From DASZMJ01 sp035551935 (lineage in GTDB: Bacteria; Planctomycetota; Planctomycetia; Isosphaerales; Isosphaeraceae): 31,654 bases of DNA. How positions within the stretch are numbered: position 1 is the stretch's first letter; each line of letters opens with the position of its first letter. The notes beneath the pieces are model-generated. The model made no database searches and was not told the DNA's origin. It saw only the letters and a list, made by a program, of their open reading frames with translations. This document shows positions 6,226 through 14,413 of this stretch, in pieces. The position numbers and the translations under genes are program-made. Location: positions 1 to 31,654 of the forward strand of contig DASZMJ010000130.1 of NCBI GenBank assembly GCA_035551935.1, given 5' to 3'.

Positions 6226-8808
6226 ATGGTTGAGCCCGACGCCTGCCGCTTCTGGCGGAATGCGCTCCAGAGCGGCCTGTTGGACGCCAAGGCCATGGGC
6301 GCCTGCTGGGACGCGATCCCGGCCGAGAAGCGGACGGCCGACGCGATCGACCGTCGCCTGGCCCGCCGTGCGATCGAGGCCGGCCTCCTGACGCTCTGGC
6401 AGGCGCAGCAGCTCCTCCAGGGGCGGGTCAACGGCTTCAAGGTCGACAAGTACCTCCTGCTCGACCTGATCGGCCAGGGGGGGATGGGGCGTGTCTACCT
6501 GGCGCGCGACACGCGGCTCGGCCGGCGGGTGGCGGTGAAGGTGCTCTCACGCGAGCGGATGAACAACCCCCGCGCCGTGGCCCGGTTCCAGCGCGAGGGC
6601 CGCGTCGGCGCGCAGCTCCAGCACGAGAACCTCGTGCGGATCTACGACGAGGGGTCCGCCGGCGGGGTCTGCTACCTGATCATGGAGTACATCGAGGGCC
6701 GCAACGCCGGCCAGCTCGCCGCCGACCTCGGCCGCCTGCCGCCGGCCGCCGCGGCGAGCCTGACGCGGCAGGTGGCCCTGGGCCTGGAGCACGCCCACCA
6801 GAAGGGCCTGATCCATCGCGACGTCAACCCCTGGAACATCCTCGTCACCAAGGACGGCACCGCCAAGCTCGCCGACATGGGGCTGGCCATCGACGTCGAC
6901 GACGAGGAGGTCGTGACCCGCGACGGGGCGACCGTCGGCACCTTCGACTACATCAGCCCCGAGCAGGCGCGGCACTCGCGGAACGTCGACACGCGGAGCG
7001 ACATCTACTCGCTCGGCTGCACACTCTATCACCTGCTGACCGGTCGGGTGCCGTTCCCGTGCCCGAGCCTGCCCGAGAAGCTCTTCGCCCACCACTCGAC
7101 CCAGCCCGACCCGATCCTGCCGCAGGCGCCGGGGGTCCCGCCGGCGCTCGAGGCGGTGGCGTTGAAGATGATGGCCAAGGCGCCCGAGGACCGTTACCCG
7201 CACCCCCTGGCCGCCGCCGAGGCGCTGGCGCCGTTCGACCGGGGCAAGGTGCCGCTGGATCGGCTCACCCTCGTCCCGTCGGCGGTCGCGGCCCCGGCGG
7301 GGGGGATCGTCGAGGTCGCGGGACCGGCGGGGGGCTCGGATCTCGAGGGGATCGACCGGGCCCCCGCCCTCGGGCCGGAGCCGGCCAAGGAGGCGTCGTC
7401 GGGCGACGTCTTCGCCTCGCTGAACTTCGGCCCCGAGCCCGCCCTGGCCGACGGCCTGAAGTCCGGCCGCTCGAAGAAGCCGAAGTCGGCCGTCTTCGGC
7501 AAGCCCAAGGTCAAGGCCGCGCCCGAGGTCGCCGCCGAACCCGCCCCCGCCCCGGAGCCCGACGCCCCGGGGCCCGAGCCGCGCCGTCGGCTCGCGCTGC
7601 CGAAGCTGTCGCGGCGGGCCTGGATCGGGGCCGGCGCGGTGGCCGCGTTGCTCGCCCTGGTGCTTGGCGTCCTGGCCTCGACCCGGTCCCGGTCCGGCGA
7701 TCGACCACCCCCGCCGGTGGACGAGGCCCCCAAGTCCTCGGGGGTCCGGCCGATGGCGCCGTTGGGACCGATCACCGTCCGCTGGCCCGACGGCTCGCAG
7801 GAGGAGGCCCGGGACCTCCAGGAGGCCCTCCTGCTGGCCGCCCGCGAGCGTGGCGAGGTCGTCCTGGCCAACTCCGAGCCGATCCACCTCCGGTTGACGA
7901 AGCCGATCGAGGTCCCCGTTGTCGCCACGATTCGGGCCGCCGACGGCAAGCGGCCGATCCTGGTCATCGACGACGCCGGCAAGCAGCCCTGGCTCCGGGC
8001 CTCGTCGGCGGCCACGACGCTGACCCTCTCGGGCCTGACCGTCTGGGCCGACTTCGGCGAGGCCGAGGCCGTCGCCCCGCTCGTCCAGGCCGAGGGGGCC
8101 GTCACGCTCGACCGCTGCGCCTTCGTCGCCAGGGGCGAGGGGCGGGGCTCGCGCGCGTTGCTCGCCGAAGGTCTGCGGACGACCGTCCGCGGGTGCTGGC
8201 TCCTCGGCTTCGAAAGGGCCCTCGACCTGGCCGCGTACCCCGGCACGAAGGTCGCGGTCTCGCAGACGATCATCGCCTGGGGCAAGGGCGAGGGGCGCGA
8301 GAACGGCTGGGCCGTGCGCCTCGAGGCCCGCGCGGCACCCGGCATCAAGAAGCCCCGGCAGCTCACGATCGACCGCGTGACGGTCGGCGGCGGCGGCTTG
8401 CTCGAGGTCCGCGGGGTCCTGTCGCAGCTCCCCGTCGCCGTCAAGGTCTCGGCCACCGTCGTCCGCGGCCCCGCCTTGCTGATGTGGGATGCCCCGCCGG
8501 CCGACTTCCCCAAGGGACTGGATTGGACCGGCAAGGAAGACCGCTACGAGGTCTCGGGCGCCTCGTGGATCGTCCTGCCGCCGAAGGGAGTCAATAACCT
8601 CCCCGACGGCCCCGACGACCTGGAGAGCTGGACGAAACACCTGCCGGACGAGGGGACCCTCGAAGGGCCCGTCAAGTTCGCCGGCGACCCGATCCAACCG
8701 CTCAAAGCCTTGGAACCGAAGGACTTCGCCCTCGTCGACGACCAGGCCTCCCTCGCCGGCGCCGACCCCGCCCTCGTCGGCCCCGGCGCCAAGGCGCCGA
8801 AGCCCTGA
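6226..8808 (+). CDS. Large membrane-anchored Ser/Thr protein kinase with altered catalytic loop
   Basis: An 860-residue protein. Residues 1-70 form a helical N-terminal module (ACRFWRNALQSGLLD, LLTLWQAQQLLQGR). The Hanks-type kinase spans about 74-335: glycine loop GQGGMGRV (83-90), VAVK lysine K105, HRD 197-199, TRDGATVGTFDYISPEQ activation segment. The catalytic loop reads HRDVNPWN: the near-invariant Lys two after Asp is Asn (residue 201). The metal-binding motif is DMG (217-219) rather than DFG. A Pro/Ala-rich linker follows, then one membrane helix (about 466-485). The extracytoplasmic region of some 370 residues has the repetitive beta-strand pattern of a right-handed beta-helix (SEPIHLRLTKPIEV, TLTLSGLTVWAD, GAVTLDRCAFVARG). 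A TAGAAT (6154-6159) lies upstream. Kinase fold sure; activity level and ligand of the outer domain unknown. Confidence 0.9.
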   Translation: MVEPDACRFWRNALQSGLLDAKAMGACWDAIPAEKRTADAIDRRLARRAIEAGLLTLWQAQQLLQGRVNGFKVDKYLLLDLIGQGGMGRVYLARDTRLGRRVAVKVLSRERMNNPRAVARFQREGRVGAQLQHENLVRIYDEGSAGGVCYLIMEYIEGRNAGQLAADLGRLPPAAAASLTRQVALGLEHAHQKGLIHRDVNPWNILVTKDGTAKLADMGLAIDVDDEEVVTRDGATVGTFDYISPEQARHSRNVDTRSDIYSLGCTLYHLLTGRVPFPCPSLPEKLFAHHSTQPDPILPQAPGVPPALEAVALKMMAKAPEDRYPHPLAAAEALAPFDRGKVPLDRLTLVPSAVAAPAGGIVEVAGPAGGSDLEGIDRAPALGPEPAKEASSGDVFASLNFGPEPALADGLKSGRSKKPKSAVFGKPKVKAAPEVAAEPAPAPEPDAPGPEPRRRLALPKLSRRAWIGAGAVAALLALVLGVLASTRSRSGDRPPPPVDEAPKSSGVRPMAPLGPITVRWPDGSQEEARDLQEALLLAARERGEVVLANSEPIHLRLTKPIEVPVVATIRAADGKRPILVIDDAGKQPWLRASSAATTLTLSGLTVWADFGEAEAVAPLVQAEGAVTLDRCAFVARGEGRGSRALLAEGLRTTVRGCWLLGFERALDLAAYPGTKVAVSQTIIAWGKGEGRENGWAVRLEARAAPGIKKPRQLTIDRVTVGGGGLLEVRGVLSQLPVAVKVSATVVRGPALLMWDAPPADFPKGLDWTGKEDRYEVSGASWIVLPPKGVNNLPDGPDDLESWTKHLPDEGTLEGPVKFAGDPIQPLKALEPKDFALVDDQASLAGADPALVGPGAKAPKP

Positions 8809-8825
8809 GCGGATCGCCCGCGACG

Positions 8826-8859
8826 TTGACAATGGGGCGGCATCGGGTTAGGGTACAAT
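8826..8859 (+). promoter_or_regulatory. Promoter of rnc
   Basis: A perfect TTGACA (8826-8831), a 17-nt spacer and TAGGGT (8849-8854), ending 42 nt before the rnc start. An overlapping TACAAT (8854-8859) is closer to the -10 consensus, but its 22-nt spacing from TTGACA is too long. Confidence 0.6.
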
Positions 8860-8896
8860 TGATCCAAGTTGTTCGACGTGTAGAGCGGGTGCGACG

Positions 8897-9619
8897 ATGT
8901 CCGAGTTGAGCCAACGCGACGAGGAATTGCTGCTCGAGTACTGCCAGCGCGCGCTCGACTACGACTTCCGCGACCCGTCCTTCCTCCGCGCGGCCCTGAC
9001 CCACGCCTCCGGCGCCGACCACCGCCTCGCCTCGAACGAGCGGCTCGAGTTCCTCGGCGACGCGATCCTCGGCGCCATCGTCTGCGAGCTGCTCTACCTC
9101 AAGTTCCCCGACTACCAGGAAGGCGACCTCACGCGGATCAAGTCGGTGGTCGTCTCGCGACGGACCTGCGCCAAGATCTCGCAGGAGCTGGGCTTCCAGG
9201 AATTCCTGATCATGGGCAAGGGGATGGGCGCCAGCGAGCAGACCCCCTCGTCGATCCTGGCCGACCTGTTCGAGAGCCTCGTCGGCGCCATCTACCTCGA
9301 CGGCGGCATGGAGGCGGCCAAGGACTTCGTCGTCGAGCACCTCGAGCCCGAGATCGACGCGACGGTCGAGGGCCAGGGGGTCAACTACAAGAGCAGCCTC
9401 CAGCAGACCGCCCAGCGCCAGTTCGGCGCGACGCCGACGTACCTCCTACTTGACGAGAAGGGCCCCGACCACCACAAGTGCTTCAAGATCTCCGCCCAGA
9501 TCGGCCCCCGCCGCTATGCCCCCGCCTGGGGCCGCAACAAGAAGGACGCCGAGCAGCGAGCCGCCCTCAACGCCCTCAGCCAGATCGCCGGCGAGCCCAT
9601 CCCCTTCGCCGCCGATTGA
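8897..9619 (+). CDS. rnc: Ribonuclease III
   Basis: A double-strand-specific endoribonuclease for rRNA precursor processing and RNA turnover; acts as a cytoplasmic homodimer. Of 240 residues, about 10-155 are the RNase III domain with the signature NERLEFLGDA (47-56; E51 and D55 metal ligands) and the second acidic cluster in LADLFESLVGA (D123, E126). Residues about 162-232 are the double-stranded-RNA-binding domain (NYKSSLQQTAQRQFG, GRNKKDAEQRAALNAL). Length is typical. The upstream Shine-Dalgarno is weak (GCGGGTGCG). It is monocistronic by layout, with its own promoter and a long hairpin 40 bp after the stop. Confidence 0.96.
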   Translation: MSELSQRDEELLLEYCQRALDYDFRDPSFLRAALTHASGADHRLASNERLEFLGDAILGAIVCELLYLKFPDYQEGDLTRIKSVVVSRRTCAKISQELGFQEFLIMGKGMGASEQTPSSILADLFESLVGAIYLDGGMEAAKDFVVEHLEPEIDATVEGQGVNYKSSLQQTAQRQFGATPTYLLLDEKGPDHHKCFKISAQIGPRRYAPAWGRNKKDAEQRAALNALSQIAGEPIPFAAD

Positions 9620-9658
9620 AGTACGGCCGGTCTGGGACCCGGGTCCGGCGCATTCCTT

Positions 9659-9724
9659 GTAGGGCAGGGCTCGCCCTGCCTCTTCCTCCCCGGATTTGAA
9701 GAGGCAGGGCGAGCCCTGCCCTAC
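9659..9724. repeat. Perfect 26-bp inverted repeat (long hairpin)
   Basis: Arms 9659-9684 and 9699-9724 are exact reverse complements with a 14-nt loop. Each arm contains its own shorter palindrome (gcagggctcgccctgc), so alternative cruciform or nested hairpin folds are possible. It follows rnc by 40 bp and could stop or stabilise the transcript, but no T-run follows it. It looks like a dispersed palindromic repeat of the gcagggctcgccctgc type. Confidence 0.85.
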
Positions 9725-9860
9725 GGGGACGCCGTTCCCCTTGCGGGGTCGGGCGCGGGGGCGTAGGATGCGGGGACGGGGCAAGCGGAGCGCGTCCGGG
9801 ACGCCCCGTCGAGGAATCCCCGCCGGGTTCCCCGACCTCGCGCGGCGGGAGGCCGGAGCG

Positions 9861-11147
9861 TTGAGCGGGACGCTGGTGGCCAACCTGGGCCTCAGGCCGG
9901 AGGTCTGGCTCTTCCTGTCCGTGTTGGCGTGCCTGACCCTGTTCTTCAAGTTCAACCGGGTCTGGAGCATGCGCAACCTGGACCTGTTGCTCCTCTTCGC
10001 GCTGGCGCCGGGGATGTTGCGCCTCGTCGGCGGCGACGGCCGGTCGTGGGGCGCGTTCCTCTGGCTGTTCGTGGCCTCGGGGCTCTGGCTGGCGCGCTGC
10101 CTGGTGGACCTCGGTTTGCCGCGGCGGCCGGCCTTGGAGCCGAACCTCAACGCCTCGGGCCTGACCTGCCTGGCCGTGGGGGTCCTGGGCCTGATGGTGG
10201 CCGAGACGATTAGCCTGCCCGTCGGCGAGGAGGCCGCTCGGAACCCGGCGGGCCCGAGGGCCAGCGGAGCGGAACAGCCGCAGGCGCGGCCGAACCCGCC
10301 GAGCGAGATCGCCGTGCCGATGACGAACGTCCTGAAGCACGTCCCCCTGCCCGACCCGATCCGCCGCCGACATCCCTACGTCGTCCTCTCGCGCATCCTC
10401 TCGGTCCTGGCGCACCTGGGGATCGTGGCGGCGCTGCTGTCGATCGGCTCAAAACTCTTCGAGCGGCCGATCGCGGGGCTTGCGATGGCGGTCTGTTATT
10501 TGATCCTCCCGTATACGAGGTTCGCGCTCGTCGACCACGTCCAGCTCATGCCCGCCGCGCTGGTGGTCGCGGCCCTGGCGTTCTATTCCCGGCCGATCCG
10601 CGCCGGGGCGTTGATCGGCCTGGCCAGCGGCGGGATGCCGGCGTGTCTGGCGCTCGTGCCGCTCTGGGCCGGCTTCTATCGCGGCCGGGGGGCCTTGCCA
10701 TTCATGGCGACGGCTCTTGGCGTGCTGGCCTTCGGGGCGATCCTGGGCTGGATGATCCCCGGCCTCGGCGACTGGGCGCCGGCGTTGGAGTGGCAGACGT
10801 TATGGGGCTCGGGCCTGATCCCCGGCGTCGAGGCGCCGGCGGCCGGGAGCTTCTGGTCGGGCATAGACGCGCTCTACCGGCTCCCGGTCCTGATCCTCTA
10901 CGCGAGCCTGGTCGGGATCACCGCGTTCCTCCCCTGGCAGAAGGACCTCAACGCCCTGATCTGCCTGTCGGCGGCGCTTCTGGTCGCGGCCCAGTTCTGG
11001 TACCTCGGCGCCGGCGGGACCCTGGTCATCCTGTACGAGCCCTTGGTCCTCTTGATGATGTTCCGGCCCAACCTCGCCGCCAAGCGGGCCCTGCCCCGCC
11101 CCGATCGCGCCGCGTCGAAGGCCGCGAACCTGGCCGCGACGGTTTGA
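9861..11147 (+). CDS. Polytopic membrane protein of unknown function
   Basis: A 428-residue protein with about twelve hydrophobic segments (first VWLFLSVLACLTLFF; last TLVILYEPLVLLMMF) and one long hydrophilic loop around residues 125-185 (EEAARNPAGPRASGAEQ to PDPIRRRHPYVVLSR). The pattern of many helices with membrane-edge Asp/Arg pairs recalls GT-C/DUF2029-type glycosyltransferases, but I see no diagnostic acidic loop, so this is not assigned. The start is TTG at 9861 because GGAGG lies eight bases upstream and the protein then begins just before the first helix. An in-frame ATG at 9768 has a poor ribosome site, and earlier starts would run into the hairpin repeat. No close functional partner in the neighbourhood. 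Confidence 0.72.
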   Translation: MSGTLVANLGLRPEVWLFLSVLACLTLFFKFNRVWSMRNLDLLLLFALAPGMLRLVGGDGRSWGAFLWLFVASGLWLARCLVDLGLPRRPALEPNLNASGLTCLAVGVLGLMVAETISLPVGEEAARNPAGPRASGAEQPQARPNPPSEIAVPMTNVLKHVPLPDPIRRRHPYVVLSRILSVLAHLGIVAALLSIGSKLFERPIAGLAMAVCYLILPYTRFALVDHVQLMPAALVVAALAFYSRPIRAGALIGLASGGMPACLALVPLWAGFYRGRGALPFMATALGVLAFGAILGWMIPGLGDWAPALEWQTLWGSGLIPGVEAPAAGSFWSGIDALYRLPVLILYASLVGITAFLPWQKDLNALICLSAALLVAAQFWYLGAGGTLVILYEPLVLLMMFRPNLAAKRALPRPDRAASKAANLAATV

Positions 11148-11162
11148 CTCCGCGGTCACCCC

Positions 11163-11192
11163 TTGCCCGAGGTCGGGCCGCGACGCCACAAT
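11163..11192 (+). promoter_or_regulatory. Candidate promoter of deoC
   Basis: TTGCCC, an 18-nt spacer, CACAAT, ending 50 nt before the deoC start. Both hexamers are four of six to consensus, similar to the ribBA promoter. Confidence 0.35.
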
Positions 11193-11242
11193 CGGCGGCT
11201 CGGACCCGCACGCCAACGTCGTCCCGAGGGGAGCCCGATCGG

Positions 11243-11968
11243 ATGGAGTTGACCTACGAGGCGATCGCCCGGAGGATCGACCACTCGCTGCTCGGCCCGA
11301 CACTGACCGACGCCGAGCTCGAGGCCGGCTGCCGCCTGGCGGCCGATTATCACGTGGCGAGCGTCTGCATCAAGCCGTACGCCGTCCCCCTGGCCGCGCG
11401 GCTCCTGGAGCGGACCGACGTCGCCGTCGGCACGACGATCGGCTTCCCACACGGCGGCCACACCACCGCCGTCAAGGTCTTCGAGGCCGAGCGCGCCATC
11501 GACGACGGCGCCACCGAGCTCGACATGGTCATCAACATCGGCCAGGCCCTCGGCGGCGCCTGGGATGCGGTGGCCGACGACATCCGAGCGGTCACCGTCG
11601 TGGCGCATCGTCGCGGCGCGATGGTCAAGGTCATCTTCGAGAATTGCTACCTGACCCCCGACCACATCCGCCGGCTCTGCTCGATCTGCGCCGAGGTCGG
11701 GGCCGACTTCGTGAAGACCTCGACCGGCTACGGCACCGGCGGCGCGACCCACGAGGACCTGAAGCTCATGCGGTCCTGCGCGCCGCCCCACGTCAAGCTC
11801 AAGGCCGCCGGCGGCGTCCGCACCCTCGACGGCGCCATCGCCGTCGCCGAGCTCGGCTGCGACCGCATCGGTGCGAGCAAGACCGCCGAGATCCTCGACG
11901 AACTGCGGGCCCGACTCGGCTTGCCGCCGATCGCGGGCCACCGGCCGGTTTCACGTGAAACGTATTGA
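11243..11968 (+). CDS. deoC: Deoxyribose-phosphate aldolase
   Basis: Cleaves 2-deoxy-D-ribose 5-phosphate to glyceraldehyde 3-phosphate and acetaldehyde in deoxynucleoside salvage. 241 residues, a TIM barrel with the complete active site: D94 in ELDMVINIG, the Schiff-base lysine K158 in FVKTSTGYGTGGAT, and K187 in LKAAGGVRT. N-terminal RRIDHSLLGPTLTDAE is also typical. A purine-rich GAGGGGAG lies upstream of the ATG. No other deo genes (deoA, deoB, deoD) are adjacent. The last codons (VSRET) carry a parS core, so the 3' end serves both coding and chromosome partition. Confidence 0.96.
   Translation: MELTYEAIARRIDHSLLGPTLTDAELEAGCRLAADYHVASVCIKPYAVPLAARLLERTDVAVGTTIGFPHGGHTTAVKVFEAERAIDDGATELDMVINIGQALGGAWDAVADDIRAVTVVAHRRGAMVKVIFENCYLTPDHIRRLCSICAEVGADFVKTSTGYGTGGATHEDLKLMRSCAPPHVKLKAAGGVRTLDGAIAVAELGCDRIGASKTAEILDELRARLGLPPIAGHRPVSRETY
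11948..11961. other. parS: parS centromere-like site (ParB binding)
   Basis: gtttcacgtgaaac is a perfect 14-bp palindrome identical to the core of the bacterial chromosomal parS consensus (TGTTTCACGTGAAACA); the flanking bases are G and G, so 14 of 16 match. It lies inside the 3' end of deoC, 1.6 kb from the parB stop. The proximity to parAB makes a working site very likely. Confidence 0.88.
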
Positions 11969-11984
11969 ACGATCGTCGATCGAA

Positions 11985-12059
11985 TCGGGGCGACCAGATT
12001 CGAACTGGTGACCTCCTGCTCCCAAGGCAGGCGCGCTAACCAGGCTGCGCTACGCCCCG
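11985..12059 (-). tRNA. tRNA-Pro (UGG)
   Basis: The reverse strand folds as a full cloverleaf: acceptor CGGGGCG pairing with CGCCCCG, discriminator A, anticodon arm CTGCC-TTGGGAG-type loop with anticodon TGG, and T-arm with GTTCGAA-type loop (AGTTCGAAT). The 3' CCA is not encoded. It starts 17 nt after the deoC stop on the opposite strand. Confidence 0.95.
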
Positions 12060-12075
12060 CGATCCGGCCGCGACC

Positions 12076-12105
12076 ATGGTAAGGCCCGGGCTCCGGCCCG
12101 GTCAA
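12076..12105 (-). promoter_or_regulatory. Promoter of tRNA-Pro
   Basis: On the minus strand TTGACC (12105-12100), an 18-nt spacer and TACCAT (12081-12076), ending 17 nt before the tRNA. The -35 overlaps the stop region of the upstream response-regulator gene. Confidence 0.5.
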
Positions 12106-12566
12106 GGCCGGGTCCCTGCCCCTTCCGGGCCATCGTCGCGATCGCAACACGACCGGACGAGCCGGCCCAGGGTGTCGAGGAGCAGGGCCGGGTCGACGGG
12201 CTTGGGGAACATGGCCGCGAACGCGGGACCGAGGGTCGAGCGGGCGCGGGCGTCGAGGTCCTGGCCGGTGACGAGGATGATCGGCAGGTCGGGGTAGCGG
12301 GCGTGGAGCCAGCGGGCCAGCGCCGAGCCGTCGAGCACCGGCATCGACAGGTCGGTCACGACGCAGCTCGGCCGCCGCGCGTCGCAGCAGGCCAGGGCGT
12401 CGGCCCCCGAGCTGGCGGCCACGCTCGGTAGGCCGGTCAGCTCGACGACCTCGCGCATCCGCTCGAGGCAGGGCCCGTGATCGTCCACGAGCAGGATGAA
12501 CGGCGAGCCGTCGGGTTCGCGATCGGCCGCGATCGCCGGGGGGGACGCGTCGAGGAGGTCCGTCAT
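12102..12566 (-). CDS. Stand-alone response regulator receiver protein
   Basis: A 154-residue single-domain receiver. After a 22-residue lead come the receiver motifs: acidic pair D28/D29 in ILLVDDHG, phospho-acceptor D72 in VVTDLSMPVLDG, T100 in ILVTGQDL and K122 in FPKPVD. No DNA-binding or enzymatic output follows; the C-terminal 20 residues are short and polar (RSCCDRDDGPEGAG). It lies 34 bp downstream of a histidine-kinase-like gene on the same strand, so the two probably form a pair. It could act as a phosphate shuttle or through protein contacts. The start MTDLLD lacks a clear Shine-Dalgarno sequence, so coupling to the upstream gene is possible. Confidence 0.87.
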   Translation of the reverse strand: MTDLLDASPPAIAADREPDGSPFILLVDDHGPCLERMREVVELTGLPSVAASSGADALACCDARRPSCVVTDLSMPVLDGSALARWLHARYPDLPIILVTGQDLDARARSTLGPAFAAMFPKPVDPALLLDTLGRLVRSCCDRDDGPEGAGTRP

Positions 12567-12600
12567 GGGGGGCTCGCTCTCGGGATCAAGGAGTCGGCGC

Positions 12601-13266
12601 TCAGGAGGGCCAACGGCAACGGAGACGAAGGCCGGGTTCGGCGGTGAGCTGACAGCGGCCGCCGTGGGCCGCGATGATCCGCGCCAGGATCGGCAGCGCG
12701 AGGTCATCGGTCGCGTCGAGGGGGTCGGTCCCTTCCGGTTCGTGCCATTCCAGCGAGAGGTGATCCTGGTCGGCCCCCCAGCGGAGGCGGATCGTCGTGT
12801 CGGGGTCGCCGGCCCTGGCCCGCCAGGCGACCAGGGCGTCGAGCCCCTGCGCGAGTCGCGCCGGGTCGAACCGGCCGAGCGCGGGCGCGGGCGGGGCCTC
12901 CGGCACCAGCCGCCGGCCACGCGCGTCGAGGTCGCGGCACCAGTACGGGAGCCGCTCGGCGATCAGCCCCGAGAGGTCCAGGGTGATCGCGAAGACGTCG
13001 AGGGGGCGGCAGATCATCTGGAGCCGATCGACCAGCTCCTCCACCGCGCGATACCGCAGCTCGGCCTCGGCCCAGGCCGGGGACGAGAGGGGACACGCCT
13101 GGCGACGGGCCAGGAAGAGGCTGATCTTGATGCCGTTGAGTCGGTTCCGGAGTTCGTGGCAATACTCGCCGAGCATCTCGTAGAGGGCCTGGACCTTCGC
13201 CGGGTCGGTCGCCACGCGCCAGAGCGCGCATGAGAGCCCCTCCTCTGGGTCCGACTCCCTGGCCAT
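12601..13266 (-). CDS. Histidine-kinase-like protein with degenerate ATPase domain
   Basis: A 221-residue soluble protein. An H-box-like helix at about 31-55 reads MLGEYCHELRNRLNGIKISLF, with H37 in the HELRN context of HisKA phospho-acceptor helices. Where the ATPase domain should follow, the N-box (NLLxNA) is replaced by RLAQGLDALVAWRAR, and no DxGxG box is seen. Only the tail LALPILARIIAAHGGRC resembles the GLxIxxxIVxxHGG region. It may therefore be a histidine phosphotransfer-type or pseudokinase partner that needs another kinase for phosphate. The start MARESDP has GGGAG seven bases upstream. The next gene is a lone receiver, consistent with phosphotransfer between the two. No membrane segment. 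Confidence 0.75.
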   Translation of the reverse strand: MARESDPEEGLSCALWRVATDPAKVQALYEMLGEYCHELRNRLNGIKISLFLARRQACPLSSPAWAEAELRYRAVEELVDRLQMICRPLDVFAITLDLSGLIAERLPYWCRDLDARGRRLVPEAPPAPALGRFDPARLAQGLDALVAWRARAGDPDTTIRLRWGADQDHLSLEWHEPEGTDPLDATDDLALPILARIIAAHGGRCQLTAEPGLRLRCRWPS

Positions 13267-13525
13267 CGGGCACTCCCTGGCGATCGCGGAGGATCTCGAG
13301 GACGGTTCGTACGGCAGGACCGCGAATCCTCCAGGCCTCGGCAAACCGGGTGCCGGGCGGCTCAACGATCCACGACCTCATCCCCGAGACCGCCCCCGCC
13401 CTCGCTTTACGGCGCACGCCGTCGCGCCCACTCGCCCTTGTTGATGTGGGAATGGTGAAGGCGGGTTCTCGTCTGGCCCCCGCCCCCGACGTTTTGGGAA
13501 GGGTATGGAGCGCCCGTCGCCCGCC

Positions 13526-14413
13526 TCAACCGGCCTGGAGCATCGAGGCGAGCCGGTCGAACTCCTCACGGTTGCCGAAGTCGATGACGATCTGCCCCTT
13601 GTCCTCTCCCCTCGCCTTGACGGCGACGGCGGCGCCGAGCCGATCGCGGAGCCGGCCCTCGAACTCGAGGAAGTGGGGCGCCTTCGGGACGGCGGGCTCG
13701 GCGGCGTCCTTGCGGATGCGGGCCCGGGGCGGGGTCGGCTCGCCGGTGCGGACGAGGGCCTCGGTCTGGCGCACGGTCAGCTTCTCGATGACGACGCGAC
13801 GGAAGGCCTCGACGCGCTGCTCGGGGTCGTCCAGGCCCAGCAGCGCCTTGGCGTGGCCGGGAGAGATCGTCTCGTCGAGCACCGCCGACTGGAAGTCATC
13901 CGGCAGCTCGAGCAGCCGGAGCATGTTCGAGACCGTCGAGCGGTGCAGGCCGAGCCGCTCGGCGAGCTCGTCCTGGGTCCCGCCATAGGTGTTCAAATAA
14001 TTGCGGAATGCGGTCGCCTTCTCGATGGCGTTGAGGTCCTCGCGCTGGAGGTTCTCGACCATCGCCAGCTCGCAGACGCGCTGGTCGTCGAGCTCGAGGA
14101 CGCGGGCGGGGACCTCGTGGAGGTGGGCCTCGATGCTGGCGCGGAGCCGGCGCTCGCCGGCGATGAGCTGGAAGCGGTCGCCGACGGGCCGGACGATGAT
14201 CGGCTGGAGCATGCCGTGCTGGCGGAGCGAGTCGGCCAATGCGGCGATCTCGCCGGCGTCGAACTGGCGGCGGGGCTGCCAAGGGTTGGGGTCGACCTGG
14301 TCGACGGCGATGTGGAGCAGCTCGGCCATGTCGAGCGAGCCGGGCTCGAAGCCCCCCTCCTCCGTCCCCAGCAGCGCGGCCAGGCCGCGCCCGAGTCGTC
14401 GCTTAGGATTCAC
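13526..14413 (-). CDS. parB: Chromosome-partitioning protein ParB
   Basis: A CTP-dependent DNA clamp that loads at parS and spreads to organise the origin region. 295 residues with all modules: N-terminal RRLGRGLAALLG, the ParA-stimulating start common to chromosomal ParBs; the CTPase domain with GERRLRA (86-92) and ENLQREDLN (120-128); a helix-turn-helix at about 145-165 (TQDELAERLGLHRSTVSNMLRLL) for parS; and a C-terminal dimer region ending FGNREEFDRLASML. Starts with GTG and overlaps the parA stop by 11 bp, so it is translationally coupled. A parS core lies 1.6 kb further in its direction of transcription. Confidence 0.97.
   Translation of the reverse strand: MNPKRRLGRGLAALLGTEEGGFEPGSLDMAELLHIAVDQVDPNPWQPRRQFDAGEIAALADSLRQHGMLQPIIVRPVGDRFQLIAGERRLRASIEAHLHEVPARVLELDDQRVCELAMVENLQREDLNAIEKATAFRNYLNTYGGTQDELAERLGLHRSTVSNMLRLLELPDDFQSAVLDETISPGHAKALLGLDDPEQRVEAFRRVVIEKLTVRQTEALVRTGEPTPPRARIRKDAAEPAVPKAPHFLEFEGRLRDRLGAAVAVKARGEDKGQIVIDFGNREEFDRLASMLQAG

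Noticed and set aside
8854..8859. TACAAT as the -10 box paired with TTGACA upstream of rnc.
   Set aside because: The 22-nt spacer is too long; TAGGGT with a 17-nt spacer fits better.
9659..9724. Long palindromes as insertion sequences or MITEs with terminal repeats.
   Set aside because: No target-site duplications, no internal sequence beyond a short loop and no transposase in the window; kept as repeats only.
9768..9860. ATG start at 9768 for the polytopic membrane protein.
   Set aside because: It adds an arginine-rich, non-conserved-looking leader without a good ribosome site, whereas TTG at 9861 has GGAGG at ideal spacing just before the first membrane helix.
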